Shown in pieces: positions 1-9,016 of a stretch of DNA of 64,000 bases (position 1 is the first letter of the stretch; each line of letters begins with the position of its first letter). Made by a program: the position numbers and the translations under genes. The notes under the pieces were generated by a model that was not told where the DNA came from, made no database searches, and saw only the letters and a program-made list of their open reading frames with translations. This DNA comes from Bacteroidota bacterium (GTDB taxonomy: Bacteria > Bacteroidota > Bacteroidia > AKYH767-A > 2013-40CM-41-45), in the NCBI GenBank assembly GCA_016721305.1, contig JADKIH010000007.1, positions 62,001 through 126,000 on the forward strand. Direction: 5' to 3'.

Positions 1-2
1 AT

Positions 3-1166
3 GAATTAAGAGCAAACGGCTTGTTTTCAATTGCGGGATTATCGCTTCACCATAAAAAAATAGCCGAAGATACGGTTCGAGTGCCCAAGGCATCTATTAG
101 CTATTCATTCACTGCGAATGAAAATTCGATTATGCTGGATAGCTCTTCTGTGGCGACTTTAGATCAGATTACATTCAATCCGTATTTGCGTCTTGAAAAT
201 GGACAGAGCCGGAAATATGCTATGAATATTCGCACATCAGCAACACCGGCCACAGCTTTTTTCAGATCATTACCGGAAGGAATGTTCGATGAGGTTAGAT
301 TGCACGAAGCCGATGGTACTTTACAATTCAAACTAACCTTTGCTCTGGATGCGAAGAATCCCGATGATGTGATCTTTGACTGTTCAATGAAAAAAGACCA
401 TTTTCATCTGAAGAAATTTCCTCCGGGCGGTTTGTTGAAAATGAACAGTGAATTTACGCAGGCAGTATATGAACGCGATCGTTATATCCGCTCGTTTCAG
501 GTAGGTCCGTCCAATCCCGATTTCACACCGATCAGTGATGTAAGTCCATACTTCCTAAGTTCGGTATTAACTTCGGAGGATGGAAGTTTCCTCTATCATA
601 ACGGTTTTAACGAAGATGCCTTTAGAAAATCCATCGCAACTAATTTTAAGGCAGGGAAGTTTCTGCGTGGCGGAAGTACGATCAGTATGCAACTGGTGAA
701 AAATGTCTTTCTCAACAGGAAGAAAACAGTTGCGCGGAAAGCAGAAGAGGCACTGATTGTTTGGCTGATAGAAAGTAATCGTTTGTGCAGTAAAGAGAGG
801 ATGTTTGAAGTATATGTAAACATCATTGAACTCGGTCCGAATGTTTACGGAATAGGCGAGGCTTCGCGTTTTTATTTCAACAAAAAGCCGGTCCAATTAA
901 ATTTGCAGGAGAGTATTTTTCTGGCCAGTCTGTTACCGCATCCCAAATGGTTCCGATATAGTTTTGATGGCACAGGTCAATTAAAACCCTTTCTGGCCGA
1001 TTACTATCGAGTCATGTCGAATTTCATGCTGAAGAAAAATCTGATTTCACAGGAAGAGCACGATCAGCTTTTACCGAAAGTAGAGATTACCGGTATGGCG
1101 AAGGAGTTTATTGTTGTGACGGATACTGTGCCTGAGCCGGTTGAGGAAGAGGAGGAGAGTAATTAG
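3..1166 (+). CDS. Peptidoglycan glycosyltransferase (GT51 domain), truncated at 5' by window edge
   Basis: The reading frame is open to the first bases of the window, so the true N-terminus lies outside; a TTG at 21 is only an internal codon. The last 200 residues are a GT51 (penicillin-binding-protein type) lipid II polymerase domain: the catalytic-Glu motif EDGSF (about residue 186 counted from position 21), RGGSTISMQ (217-224), and a region ending YGIGEASRFYFNK. No transpeptidase domain follows; the protein ends in an acidic tail (VEEEEESN). The roughly 150 residues before GT51 are beta-rich and not recognised. By family it should polymerise glycan strands outside the inner membrane, with the membrane anchor in the missing part. 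The stop codon lies inside an AATTAGC-type repeat. Domain call is strong; full architecture unknown. Confidence 0.85.
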   Translation, partial: ELRANGLFSIAGLSLHHKKIAEDTVRVPKASISYSFTANENSIMLDSSSVATLDQITFNPYLRLENGQSRKYAMNIRTSATPATAFFRSLPEGMFDEVRLHEADGTLQFKLTFALDAKNPDDVIFDCSMKKDHFHLKKFPPGGLLKMNSEFTQAVYERDRYIRSFQVGPSNPDFTPISDVSPYFLSSVLTSEDGSFLYHNGFNEDAFRKSIATNFKAGKFLRGGSTISMQLVKNVFLNRKKTVARKAEEALIVWLIESNRLCSKERMFEVYVNIIELGPNVYGIGEASRFYFNKKPVQLNLQESIFLASLLPHPKWFRYSFDGTGQLKPFLADYYRVMSNFMLKKNLISQEEHDQLLPKVEITGMAKEFIVVTDTVPEPVEEEEESN

Positions 1167-1188
1167 CAAATTAGCTGATTAGCTGATG
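1161..1188. repeat. AATTAGCT-type octamer repeat (about 3.5 units)
   Basis: Units read AATTAGCA, AATTAGCT, GATTAGCT, GATGG. The TAG stop of the upstream GT51 gene and the TAA stop of the convergent small gene both fall within it. Related arrays occur at 2381, 27346, 55440 and 55611. Confidence 0.8.
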
Positions 1189-1515
1189 GAGAGTGCTTCG
1201 ACTTTTTCAAAAAGTTCTTTAAAAGCGGGATCACGGAGGTAACTTTCGTGAATGGTGGTGATGACTTCCTGGGCTTGTTTTAAATAGAAAGACCTGACAC
1301 GTTTAAATTCTTCTTTCGTTGTTTCACCGTTCTCGATGGCCATTTTTTCGAGATCATCACCAATTTCGCAAAGAAAAATCCGGCAACTGATTTCAAGCAG
1401 GGCATAAAAAATTTACTTCTTCTGCATCAAAAGAAATGATTTCACCCTCTTCGTATTGGCCATTATGGACTTCGAAGTCTTCCAGCATTTCATCATGAAA
1501 CATATCTTGTTTCAT
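1179..1515 (-). CDS. Small acidic unknown protein, one frameshift
   Basis: An ATG at 1515 opens a frame starting MKQDMFHDEMLEDFEVHNG. It breaks about 34 codons in at a T6 homopolymer (near 1408-1413) and continues in the next frame as a helical segment (EIGDDLEKMAIENGETTKEE, then SYLRDPAFKELFEKVEALS) to a TAA at 1179-1181. Restored length is about 111 residues, predicted helical and acidic, with no signal peptide or membrane segment. Its start codon overlaps the stop of the 45-codon gene upstream (ATGA), suggesting one transcript. No family recognised. The break is most simply a sequencing deletion or insertion in the homopolymer. Confidence 0.5.
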
Positions 1516-1649
1516 GGCAGTCTGATTAATTCGTATTGAGGATGAAGTAGAATGAACTTACCGGCAGCGATGGAGATATTTACCAGCTGCTTAAATTCAC
1601 GTGTTACTTTCACGCTCATTTTGTCTCCGTAAAATACAAGAGGTGCCAT
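1512..1649 (-). CDS. 45-residue unknown protein
   Basis: An intact short frame beginning MAPLVFYGDKMSVKVTREF and ending HPQYELIRLP, ATG at 1647-1649. Its TGA overlaps the ATG of the next gene on the same strand (ATGA overlap), which is the main argument that it is real. It has a basic N-terminal half and a short hydrophobic stretch (NISIAAGKFILL). No family recognised; a small regulator or one partner of a two-gene module is possible but not shown. Confidence 0.45.
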   Translation of the reverse strand: MAPLVFYGDKMSVKVTREFKQLVNISIAAGKFILLHPQYELIRLP

Positions 1650-1776
1650 TTCAATTCTTATTACAATACTAAGATTCAAAAAGTTTCCGGCTTTTCAATC
1701 TTTCCTCAAATCTTTCAATTATTCTTCTTACAAATTCTCTTATCTTCGGAACGCCATTTTTAAAAAGAAAATAGCT

Positions 1777-2358
1777 ATGCTTGGACTAAAACTACCGACA
1801 GACCCACGATGGGTGAATATCGTTGAGAAAAATATCGAAGAAATTCTTACTGATCACGCCTACTGCGAGCAGAAAGCGACAACGAATTCCATCAATTTGA
1901 TTATTCATTTTCCGGAGTATCCGGATCTGGTTGATGCGATGCTTGAACTGGCAAAAGAAGAATTAGACCACTTCCAGCAGGTGCATGAAAAGATAAAGGA
2001 GCGTGGCTATACATTAGGTCGTGAGCGTCGCGACGATTATGTTTTCGAATTAAATTCATTTATCAGAAAAGGATTCACCAAAAATTATGTGCTGATAGAT
2101 AAATTGCTTTTCTCAGCCCTTGTGGAAGCGCGCAGTTGCGAACGATTCAAAGTGCTTTCAGAAAATATCAATGATGCTGACCTTCGCGAATTCTATCACC
2201 GACTAATGGTAAGTGAGGCCAATCACTACACGATGTTCCTTGGTTTTGCGAGAAAATATGCAGGCGATATCGATGTAGAAAAACGCTGGCAGGAGTTTTT
2301 AGAATTCGAAGCAGAGGTGATTAAGAAGTATGGGAATAAGGAGACGGTGCATGGCTAA
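1777..2358 (+). CDS. miaE: tRNA-(ms2io6A)-hydroxylase
   Basis: A 193-residue protein of the MiaE diiron family, which hydroxylates the isopentenyl chain of 2-methylthio-N6-isopentenyladenosine at tRNA position 37 using O2. The ferritin-like four-helix iron ligands are visible: an early Glu in the first helices, ELAKEELDHF (Glu and His), EARSCERF (Glu) and SEANHY (Glu, His). The ATG at 1777 is preceded by an AT-rich leader with a weak TATCTTCG element near 1741. The gene stands alone between small unknown genes and the thioesterase. Length and motifs fit the family well. Confidence 0.92.
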   Translation: MLGLKLPTDPRWVNIVEKNIEEILTDHAYCEQKATTNSINLIIHFPEYPDLVDAMLELAKEELDHFQQVHEKIKERGYTLGRERRDDYVFELNSFIRKGFTKNYVLIDKLLFSALVEARSCERFKVLSENINDADLREFYHRLMVSEANHYTMFLGFARKYAGDIDVEKRWQEFLEFEAEVIKKYGNKETVHG

Positions 2359-2380
2359 GAGACTATTCACCTCACCACTT

Positions 2381-2408
2381 AATTAGCTAATTAGCTAATT
2401 AGCTAATT
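2381..2408. repeat. AATTAGCT octamer array (3.5 units)
   Basis: Three and a half perfect tandem copies of AATTAGCT, which is nearly self-complementary, lying between the convergent miaE and thioesterase genes. It can fold on either strand but has no T tract, so it is not an obvious terminator. Confidence 0.85.
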
Positions 2409-2422
2409 CAAGAGGATAGTGA

Positions 2423-2848
2423 TCAGTTGATTGAGTCAAATTTCCCAATCGCAGCCTTCCATTCATCAAGAACCGGAATCGACTTTTTGGCTTCGTAGTC
2501 GAACATGACCATCACAGTAGTGCAGGAGGAGAGTAACACTTCCGCATCTTTGTCAAGGAGATACATTTCGTAGAATATATCGAAGCTTTTATTACCCATT
2601 CTGGAGCAGCGTGTTCGAATGTAGACGTCATCTTTGAAGTGTACTGGACGAATGAAATCAACTTCGGCACGAGCGAGGATAATGCCTTTTTTTGACCAGT
2701 CATATGTCCAGTCGACAACTTCATCGAAATACAGAACACGAGCTTCTTCGTAGTACGTTAAGTATCGAGCGTTATTGACATGACCGAATGCATCGATATC
2801 CGAAAAACGGATATGAACTTTTGAAATGTGGCGGAATGCAGTTCCCAT
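2423..2848 (-). CDS. Acyl-CoA thioesterase, YbgC/FadM-type hotdog fold
   Basis: A 141-residue single-hotdog protein of the 4-hydroxybenzoyl-CoA thioesterase family. The N-terminal signature FSDIDAFGHVNNARYLTYYEEAR (residues about 15-37) carries the catalytic Asp and the HVNN loop. By family it hydrolyses acyl-CoA thioesters in the cytoplasm; the substrate cannot be read from sequence. It begins one base after the stop of the upstream dehydratase gene on the same strand, so the two are probably co-transcribed. Full length and intact. Confidence 0.87.
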   Translation of the reverse strand: MGTAFRHISKVHIRFSDIDAFGHVNNARYLTYYEEARVLYFDEVVDWTYDWSKKGIILARAEVDFIRPVHFKDDVYIRTRCSRMGNKSFDIFYEMYLLDKDAEVLLSSCTTVMVMFDYEAKKSIPVLDEWKAAIGKFDSIN

Positions 2849-2849
2849 G

Positions 2850-4721
2850 TCAGGCGTCGAGTTTTTGGTAGTATGAATTGGCAGAAATATATTCAGGTAT
2901 GATGCTCTTCAGTTTTTTGACGATGATGTCGTTATCCTGAGTTTTGAATAAATCGATCAGTCCGTTGATGTCACCTCTTTCAATGGTCTCAAAATCGTAT
3001 TCACGAACCTTAGCAATCATAATCTTCGGATGATGTCGGGAGCGTTGTTTCTTTATCAGCCAGCAATTCCTCGTAAATCTTTTCACCTTTTCGAAGGCCG
3101 GTAAAAACGATTTGAATATCCTTACCAAGGGTGAGACCGGAAAGGCGAATCATATTCTTAGCCAGATCGACAATTCGAATACTCTTTCCCATATCGAAGA
3201 TGAAAATTTCACCGCCTTTTCCCATAGCACCGGCTTCGAGAACGAGCTGGCAGGCTTCCGGGATCGTCATGAAGAAACGTTCGATCTCCGGATGTGTAAC
3301 AGTGATAGGGCCACCATCTTCAATCTGCTTTCTGAATCGTGGAATTACCGAGCCATTGCTGTCGAGCACATTTCCGAAACGAGTCGTGACGAACCGAGTA
3401 GAACTTCGTGTATTGAGTGACTGACAATAAATTTCAGCTGCACGCTTAGTGGCACCCATTATGGAAGTAGGGTTAACAGCTTTATCGGTACTGACCATCA
3501 CGAATTTTTCGACACCGTGCTTTACGGCAAGATCGGCGAGATTTTTGTTCCGTGCACATTGGTAAGAATAGCTTCAGACGGATTACTTTCCATGATAGGC
3601 ACATGTTTGTAAGCTGCCGCATGGAAAACCACTTCCGGTTTGAAGTAAGCAAAGACACGTTCCATACGCTCGTACTGACGTATATCGGCCACGACAGTCT
3701 CGAAATTCTTCCAGCGGAATCGTTCGTTTAATTCGAGTTCTAATTCGTAGAGTGCTGATTCTGCCTGATCGAGGATAATCAGCTTACCCGGGTTGAAAGC
3801 GATAATTTGACGAGCAATTTCAGAACCGATAGAACCGGCACCGCCCGATACAAGAATCGTTTTTCCTGCCAGTTGATTCCGGATCAGATCGAGATCCAAT
3901 TTGATCGGATCACGCTCGAGTAAGTCTTCGATACGAATATTCTTGATTTGCTTAAAGCTTAATTCACCATTGATCCAATTGGTAACAGGTGGAACATTTA
4001 GAACGTGAATGTCTTTGGAAAGGCAAAGCTCGATCACATCCTGATGAGAGGCAGCAGAGAAATTTTGAATACTGATGATGAGATTGGATACATCGTTGGC
4101 ACGGAGTAAATCTTCGAGTTCTGAAGTGTGAAAGATGCGAATCCCTTCGACGGTTTTTCCTGTTTTTGCTTTATCGTCATCAATAAAGGCAACCACTTTA
4201 AATCGGGTAACAGCATCACGATCGAGAGCACGCTTAGTAATGAGACCTGATTCGCCGGCGCCGTAAATGATAATTTCTTGCTTGGTACGAGTTGGGTTTT
4301 TCAACTCCTGGTAGATCGTTTTAACAAGAATACGGAAAGCCGTGATAGAGAATACTGAAGCAAAATAATCGATGATAAGAACGGAGAAGGGGATCAGATA
4401 TAGACCGGCAATTTTGAACGATACAAAGTTGGCTGCCATCATAAAGATGCTGCCTGCCGTGATCGTATAAAATACACGCAAAGCATCTTTTGTACTTGTG
4501 TACCGTATGATACCCTGATAAATCCGGGAAATGAGGTAACTTACCGCACGGGTAATAAGAAGTGTCGGAATCGCCAGTTTCCAGAGATGGATTTCAGATT
4601 CGGGCACCCGAAAATTGAAACGCAACTGATAGGCCAGCATCAGCGAACCGAAGCAGATACAGAGGTCTATAAGGAAAATGATCCAGCGGGGAGTATTGCT
4701 GTCAGAAATTTTGATGGCCAT
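2850..4721 (-). CDS. Membrane-bound polysaccharide biosynthesis dehydratase (WbpM/CapD/FlaA1 family), two frameshifts
   Basis: Restored, this is about 620-640 residues with the layout of membrane-anchored UDP-sugar 4,6-dehydratases: four N-terminal membrane helices, a first Rossmann domain with YGAGESG, then a catalytic SDR domain with GGAGSIGSEIARQ and the C-terminal SHHPKIMIAKVREYD block. The frame is lost near 3542-3546, where a run of T appears one base short in the sequence encoding HGTKNLAD, and again near 3025-3035. Both breaks look like sequencing errors. I start at ATG 4721 (MAIKISDSNTPRW), which matches the family; an ATG at 4766 would add 15 residues. Likely makes a 4-keto-6-deoxy sugar nucleotide for surface glycans; divergent from a glycosyltransferase. 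Confidence 0.88.
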
Positions 4722-4797
4722 GTCATTGCTGTATAGCGGTTTCAAATATAGCGGAATTTTACCCATTCAGGAATTCATGCCGAATAAGGCTAATTTT

Positions 4798-4805
4798 TAT
4801 ATTTG
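4798..4805 (+). promoter_or_regulatory. Bacteroidota -7 promoter element
   Basis: TATATTTG is an exact match to the Bacteroidota -7 consensus TAnnTTTG and lies 11 bases before the glycosyltransferase ATG at 4817. No clear TTTG is present at the -33 position. Confidence 0.5.
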
Positions 4806-4816
4806 TCCTCCCAGCT

Positions 4817-5899
4817 ATGAGAGTACTCTTTATTGCCCCTTATCCAACTGCCCAGGCGCCCAGTCAGCGATTCCGCTATGAGCAGTATTTTAAACTGATG
4901 GAAAAGGAGGGAATTCAGTACGAAGTTTCCTCGTTTATCGACCGAAAAGCCTGGGAAATTCTATATCGCCCGGGTCATCTTTTTCAGAAGTTTTCGGCTC
5001 TGATCAGAGGTTATTGGCGTCGGATAGGTGACATGTTTCGACTTCACAGATACGATGTTGTGTTCATTCATCGCGAAGCTTCTCCTTTTGGACTGCCGGT
5101 CTTTGAATGGCTTATCACAAAGGTCTTCCGTAAGTATACAGTTTACGACTTTGATGATGCCATCTGGGTTCCCAATGCATCCGAATCGAATAGTAATCTG
5201 ACCATGGTTTTCAAACGATTCCACAATGTGGCCGATACCTGCCGCTGGGTTTCCGTGGTTTCTGTCGGGAACAAATACCTGGCTGAATTTGCTTCAAAGC
5301 TGAATGGGCGAGTGGTCATCAATCCGACAACGATAGATACCGATGAACATCACAATACACTAACAGATCACGACAATGAGAAGTTTGTGATCGGCTGGAC
5401 AGGATCTCATTCTACCCTTAAATACCTGAATGACATTTATCCGATCTTGGCCAGATTAGAGGCTTCCTTTGATTTTGAATTTCATGTCATCTGTGATACG
5501 CCTCCAAAAACCGACCTGAAATCTGTCAAATTTGTAAAATGGAATAAGGAAACGGAGATCGAGGACTTACTTAAATTCAATGTCGGAATTATGCCATTGC
5601 CCGACGACATCTGGTCCAAGGGCAAGTGCGGTTTCAAGGCACTTCAGTACATGGCCTTAGGAATTCCTGCAATCGTATCAAACGTCGGAGTCAATGCGGA
5701 GATCGTCGATCATGGTAAAAATGGCTTTGTCTGTCAGACACCTGAAGATTGGTTTCAGCACCTGAATATGATGATTTCCGACCCGGAATTGGTGCGAAAT
5801 TTAAGTTTACATACCCGCGATAAAATAGTTGACAATTATTCAGTTAAGTCGAATAGCCGAAACTTTTTATCACTCCTGAAAAATCAGGACAGAAGCTAA
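4817..5899 (+). CDS. Glycosyltransferase family 4 (GT-B)
   Basis: A 360-residue GT-B glycosyltransferase. The N-terminal half begins LFIAPYPTAQAPSQRFRYEQ; the C-terminal half has IGWTGSHSTLKYL and the nucleotide-sugar binding region GKCGFKALQYMALGIPAIVSNVG (about residues 272-294), where the GT4 E-x7-E motif is replaced by other residues. No signal peptide; acts on the cytoplasmic face. It is divergent from the WbpM-like dehydratase, so both probably serve lipopolysaccharide, capsule or glycoprotein glycan assembly. Donor and acceptor are unknown. Intact frame. Confidence 0.87.
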   Translation: MRVLFIAPYPTAQAPSQRFRYEQYFKLMEKEGIQYEVSSFIDRKAWEILYRPGHLFQKFSALIRGYWRRIGDMFRLHRYDVVFIHREASPFGLPVFEWLITKVFRKYTVYDFDDAIWVPNASESNSNLTMVFKRFHNVADTCRWVSVVSVGNKYLAEFASKLNGRVVINPTTIDTDEHHNTLTDHDNEKFVIGWTGSHSTLKYLNDIYPILARLEASFDFEFHVICDTPPKTDLKSVKFVKWNKETEIEDLLKFNVGIMPLPDDIWSKGKCGFKALQYMALGIPAIVSNVGVNAEIVDHGKNGFVCQTPEDWFQHLNMMISDPELVRNLSLHTRDKIVDNYSVKSNSRNFLSLLKNQDRS

Positions 5900-6115
5900 A
5901 ATTCAGCAGTACATTGAATTGATCTTCCTGAGCAATCGGTCAATAGGAAAGACTTACGAACGATGCTTAAGCCGGCTTCAGGATGTCTGTCTCGGGAAAT
6001 GAGACTATTCAAGGTTTGAGTAAGCTTCAACCCAGTTCTGACGCAGATCAGTCACCATTCGCTCAAAAAAAGCTATCTTCACTCCCTCAAAATTCTCTTA
6101 AAACCACTCATTACT

Positions 6116-7215
6116 ATGGAAATGACTGAAACTCAATTAAAGAGCATTGCATTGAACGATGTTCATATTCGTTTAGGTGCTAAAATGGTTCCTTTTGCAG
6201 GTTATATGATGCCTGTATCTTATGCCGGAATCAATGTTGAACACGAAACAGTGCGCAGCGCAGTTGGAGTTTTTGATGTTTCTCACATGGGTGAGTTTAT
6301 CTTAAAAGGAGAGAATGCGCTTGATCTGATTCAGCGTACAACGAGCAACGATGCATCCAAATTAGTTGACGGCAAGGTTCAGTACACTTGTTTTCCAAAT
6401 GACAAGGGAGGTATAGTTGAAGACCTTTTAGTTTATCGTATCGATGAAAAGACTTACATGCTTGTTGTGAATGCATCGAACATTGCAAAAGACTGGGAAT
6501 GGCTGGTAAAGCATAACCACAAGAATGTAGAAATGCATAACATTTCCGATAAAACATCTTTATTGGCTGTTCAGGGACCAAAGGCTGCCGAAGCTTTACA
6601 GTCGCTTACCGATATGGATTTAAAATCGATGGAATACTATACTTTCCAAAAAGGCAAGTTTGCCGGTTTCGACAACGTGCTTGTTTCAGCAACAGGTTAT
6701 ACAGGAGCAGGTGGTTTTGAGATATATTTTGAAAATGGCCAAGCCACTAAAATCTGGGAAGCAATCTTTGAAGCCGGAAAGCCATTTGGCATTCAGCCGA
6801 TCGGATTAGGAGCACGCGATACACTTCGTTTGGAAATGGGCTTTTGCCTTTACGGAAACGACATCGACGATACAACTTCGCCAATTGAAGCGGGATTAGG
6901 CTGGATTACAAAATTCACAAAAGATTTCACTAACAGCCAGGCATTGAAAGCTCAGAAAGAAAAGGCGTAAGCCGCAAACTCGTAGGATTTGAAATGATTG
7001 ATCGCGGCATTCCTCGTCACGATTACATCGTAACCGATGCCGATGGAAAACTATCGGTAAGGTAACAAGTGGAACTCAGTCACCAAGTCTTCAAAAAGCC
7101 ATTGGGATGGCCTATGTGAAACCTGAATTTGCAGGAGAAGGCAAAGGAAATTTTCATCAGCGTTCGTGACAAAGCTTTAAAAGCAAAAGTGGTTAAAATT
7201 CCATTCTACAAAAAA
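6116..7215 (+). CDS. gcvT: Glycine cleavage system T protein (aminomethyltransferase), frameshifted
   Basis: The first 284 residues are clearly GcvT: an N-terminal stretch with HIRLGAKMVPFAGYMMPV, FDVSHMGEF, the folate-site region SATGYTGAGGFEIYF, and LGARDTLRLEMGFCLYGND. The frame then breaks near 6967, 7052 and 7146, but the three frames together continue the family C-terminus (VSRKLVGFEMIDRGIPRHDY, then TSGTQSPSLQKAIGMAYV, then VVKIPFYKK). It transfers the aminomethyl carbon to tetrahydrofolate and releases ammonia in glycine cleavage. The exact stop cannot be fixed because of indels near the A7 run at 7209. Start at ATG 6116; ATG 6122 is also possible. glyA, functionally linked through one-carbon flux, is at 36 kb. 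Confidence 0.9.
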
Positions 7216-7235
7216 AGAAAACCATTTCAAGTCGT

Positions 7236-7990
7236 ATGTCCCAAAGACAAAAAAATCAATTTCCGTCGACGCCTTGTTTTTCTCCGTACCTCTATCCTGT
7301 ATATAGAGACAATGACAGCATCGTTGTTATCATAGATATTCTAAGGGCAACATCCGCCATTTGCACTGCATTCGAGCATGGAGCGGAGAAGATGATTCCT
7401 GTTGCGACGATTGATGAAGCTCGTCACTATAAGGAACAAGGTTATCTGGTCGGAGCCGAGCGTGATGCAATTACGGTTGAAGGATTTGATTTTGGAAATT
7501 CGCCATTCAGCTATATGAGTGAGAAGGTGAAGGGGAAAACGATCGTGATTTCTACCACTAACGGAACACAAGCTATAGAAGCTGCTAAAGACGCCTACAA
7601 AGTCGTCATTGGTTCTTTCTTAACATTACTTCTCTCTGCGAATGGCTGCATTCTGAGCGGCGTAATGTGCTCTTGTTATGTTCCGGATGGAAGAATAAAT
7701 TCAATCTCGAAGACGCGCTTTTTGCCGGTGCTGTAACGGAAGCATTGACCGAATTAGGCGAAGACTTTAAATTAGGAGATGCCTGCCTGGCTTTAAAATA
7801 CCTCTATCAGCAAGCCAGACAAGATCCATATAAGTTTTTGAATCATGCATCTCATAAAGAGCGACTCGCAAGTTTGAATTTGAAAAAAGACATCAAATAT
7901 TGTCTGACTCCGGATCAGACACGCGTAATTCCTGTTTTGAAAAATGGTGAATTAGTTCGCGTATCTGGACCGCTGGAACCCGTGTACTAA
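7236..7990 (+). CDS. comB: 2-phosphosulfolactate phosphatase (ComB family), frameshifted
   Basis: Restored length is about 250 residues. The N-terminal part has CFSPYLYPVYRDNDSIVVII followed by DILRATSAICTAF (Asp and Arg typical of ComB), then GAERDAITVEGFDFGNSP and ISTTNGTQAI. A one-base deletion near 7621 moves the frame, after which NITSLCEWLHSERRNVLLLC and the C-terminal DALFAGAVTEAL region follow to 7990. ComB removes phosphate from 2-phospho-3-sulfolactate (Mg-dependent) to give sulfolactate. The first codons are uncertain because upstream gcvT also carries indels. The partner enzyme gene comA is at 50881-51663. A GC-rich terminator follows at 8013. Confidence 0.85.
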
Positions 7991-8012
7991 AAAGCGGATT
8001 TCGGAGCAGGGC

Positions 8013-8035
8013 TCCCGGGAAGGCCCCGGGATTTT
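8013..8035 (+). terminator. Rho-independent terminator after comB
   Basis: Seven-base stem TCCCGGG / CCCGGGA with a five-base loop, followed directly by TTTT, 23 bases after the comB stop. Confidence 0.6.
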
Positions 8036-8086
8036 CTCCGCATATATTGGTTGTAAAAACACTAGTGAAGTTCGGAACTTTGCTGA

Positions 8087-9016
8087 ATGAAAATTTCAGG
8101 GTTACTCGCCTTAATTTTATTGTCCTGCCTACAGAGAACTTCCGGTTGGGGCTTCTGGGGACATCAGGCGGTAAATCGCATGGCATGCTTTCCACTACCA
8201 CCTGAGATGTTTGGTTTCTACAAAACCAATATCGACTTTCCTCACCATTCACGCCGTTGATCCGGATAAGCGACGGTATTCCAGACCCGGAAGAACCACC
8301 TCGACATTTCATCGACGCCGATCACTATGGCGAGTGCCCGTTCGACACGCTGCCTGTTTATTGGAAAGAAGCAGTCGAACGTTTTGGTGAGGACTCGTTG
8401 AAGAAATATGGGATTGTTCCTGGCACATTCAAACGATGTATTATCAGACTGGTGATGGCCATGAAAGAAATAATCCCGAAGGCATTCTTTACTATTCGGC
8501 CAACATCGGTCATTATGTTGCCGATGCCCATGTTCCGCTACATTGCACGGAGAATTATAATGGACAAATGACGGGGCAATCGGGGATTCATGGATTCTGG
8601 GAATCGCGCCTTCCCGGAATTATTCGGCGACGATTATGATTATTTCATGGGTCGGGCGAAATATATTCGACAACGTACAGACCTTTGCATGGTCTATTGT
8701 GAAAGAAAGTTTCGCCGGACTAGATTCGGTATTAAGTTTCGAAAAGCGCCTGAACGATCATTTCGAATCTTCGCAAAAATATTCATTCGAGCTGCGAGGG
8801 TCGCAAACCGTGCAAGTATACAGCTACGACTATTCGAAAAGTTTTCATGACATGCTGGGAGGACAGGTAGAACGCAGATTACAATCGGCGGTTATAGATG
8901 TAGGCAGCATCTGGTATTCAGCCTGGGTAGATGCAGGAATGCCCATTCTTGATCACGATTTCCGGAAAAACGAAAATTTATCGGTCGATGCAGGCGAGGA
9001 GGGCGAGCATCATTGA
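8087..9016 (+). CDS. Exported zinc-dependent phospholipase C / S1-P1 nuclease-like protein, frameshifted
   Basis: An ATG at 8087 opens a signal peptide (MKISGLLALILLSCLQRTSG) followed directly by WGFWGHQAVNRMA, the N-terminal Trp/His zinc-site arrangement of the S1-P1/PLC fold. The frame then shifts several times (near 8245, 8415, 8610 and 8675), yet the pieces join into one protein of about 310 residues: FIDADHYGECP, NIGHYVADAHVPLHC, then NYNGQMTGQSGIHGFWE, then DAGMPIL to the TGA at 9016. The His/Asp zinc ligands are all visible. Likely a periplasmic or secreted hydrolase; nuclease versus lipase activity cannot be decided. The 3' end overlaps the convergent kinase gene slightly, probably because of an indel. 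Confidence 0.8.

Noticed and set aside
2381..2408. Rho-independent terminator at the AATTAGCT array
   Set aside because: The repeat can fold but has no T tract and the same unit recurs away from gene ends.
5900..6115. Short gene or riboswitch upstream of gcvT
   Set aside because: Frames here are 18-33 codons with stops in all frames; no glycine riboswitch structure could be recognised.
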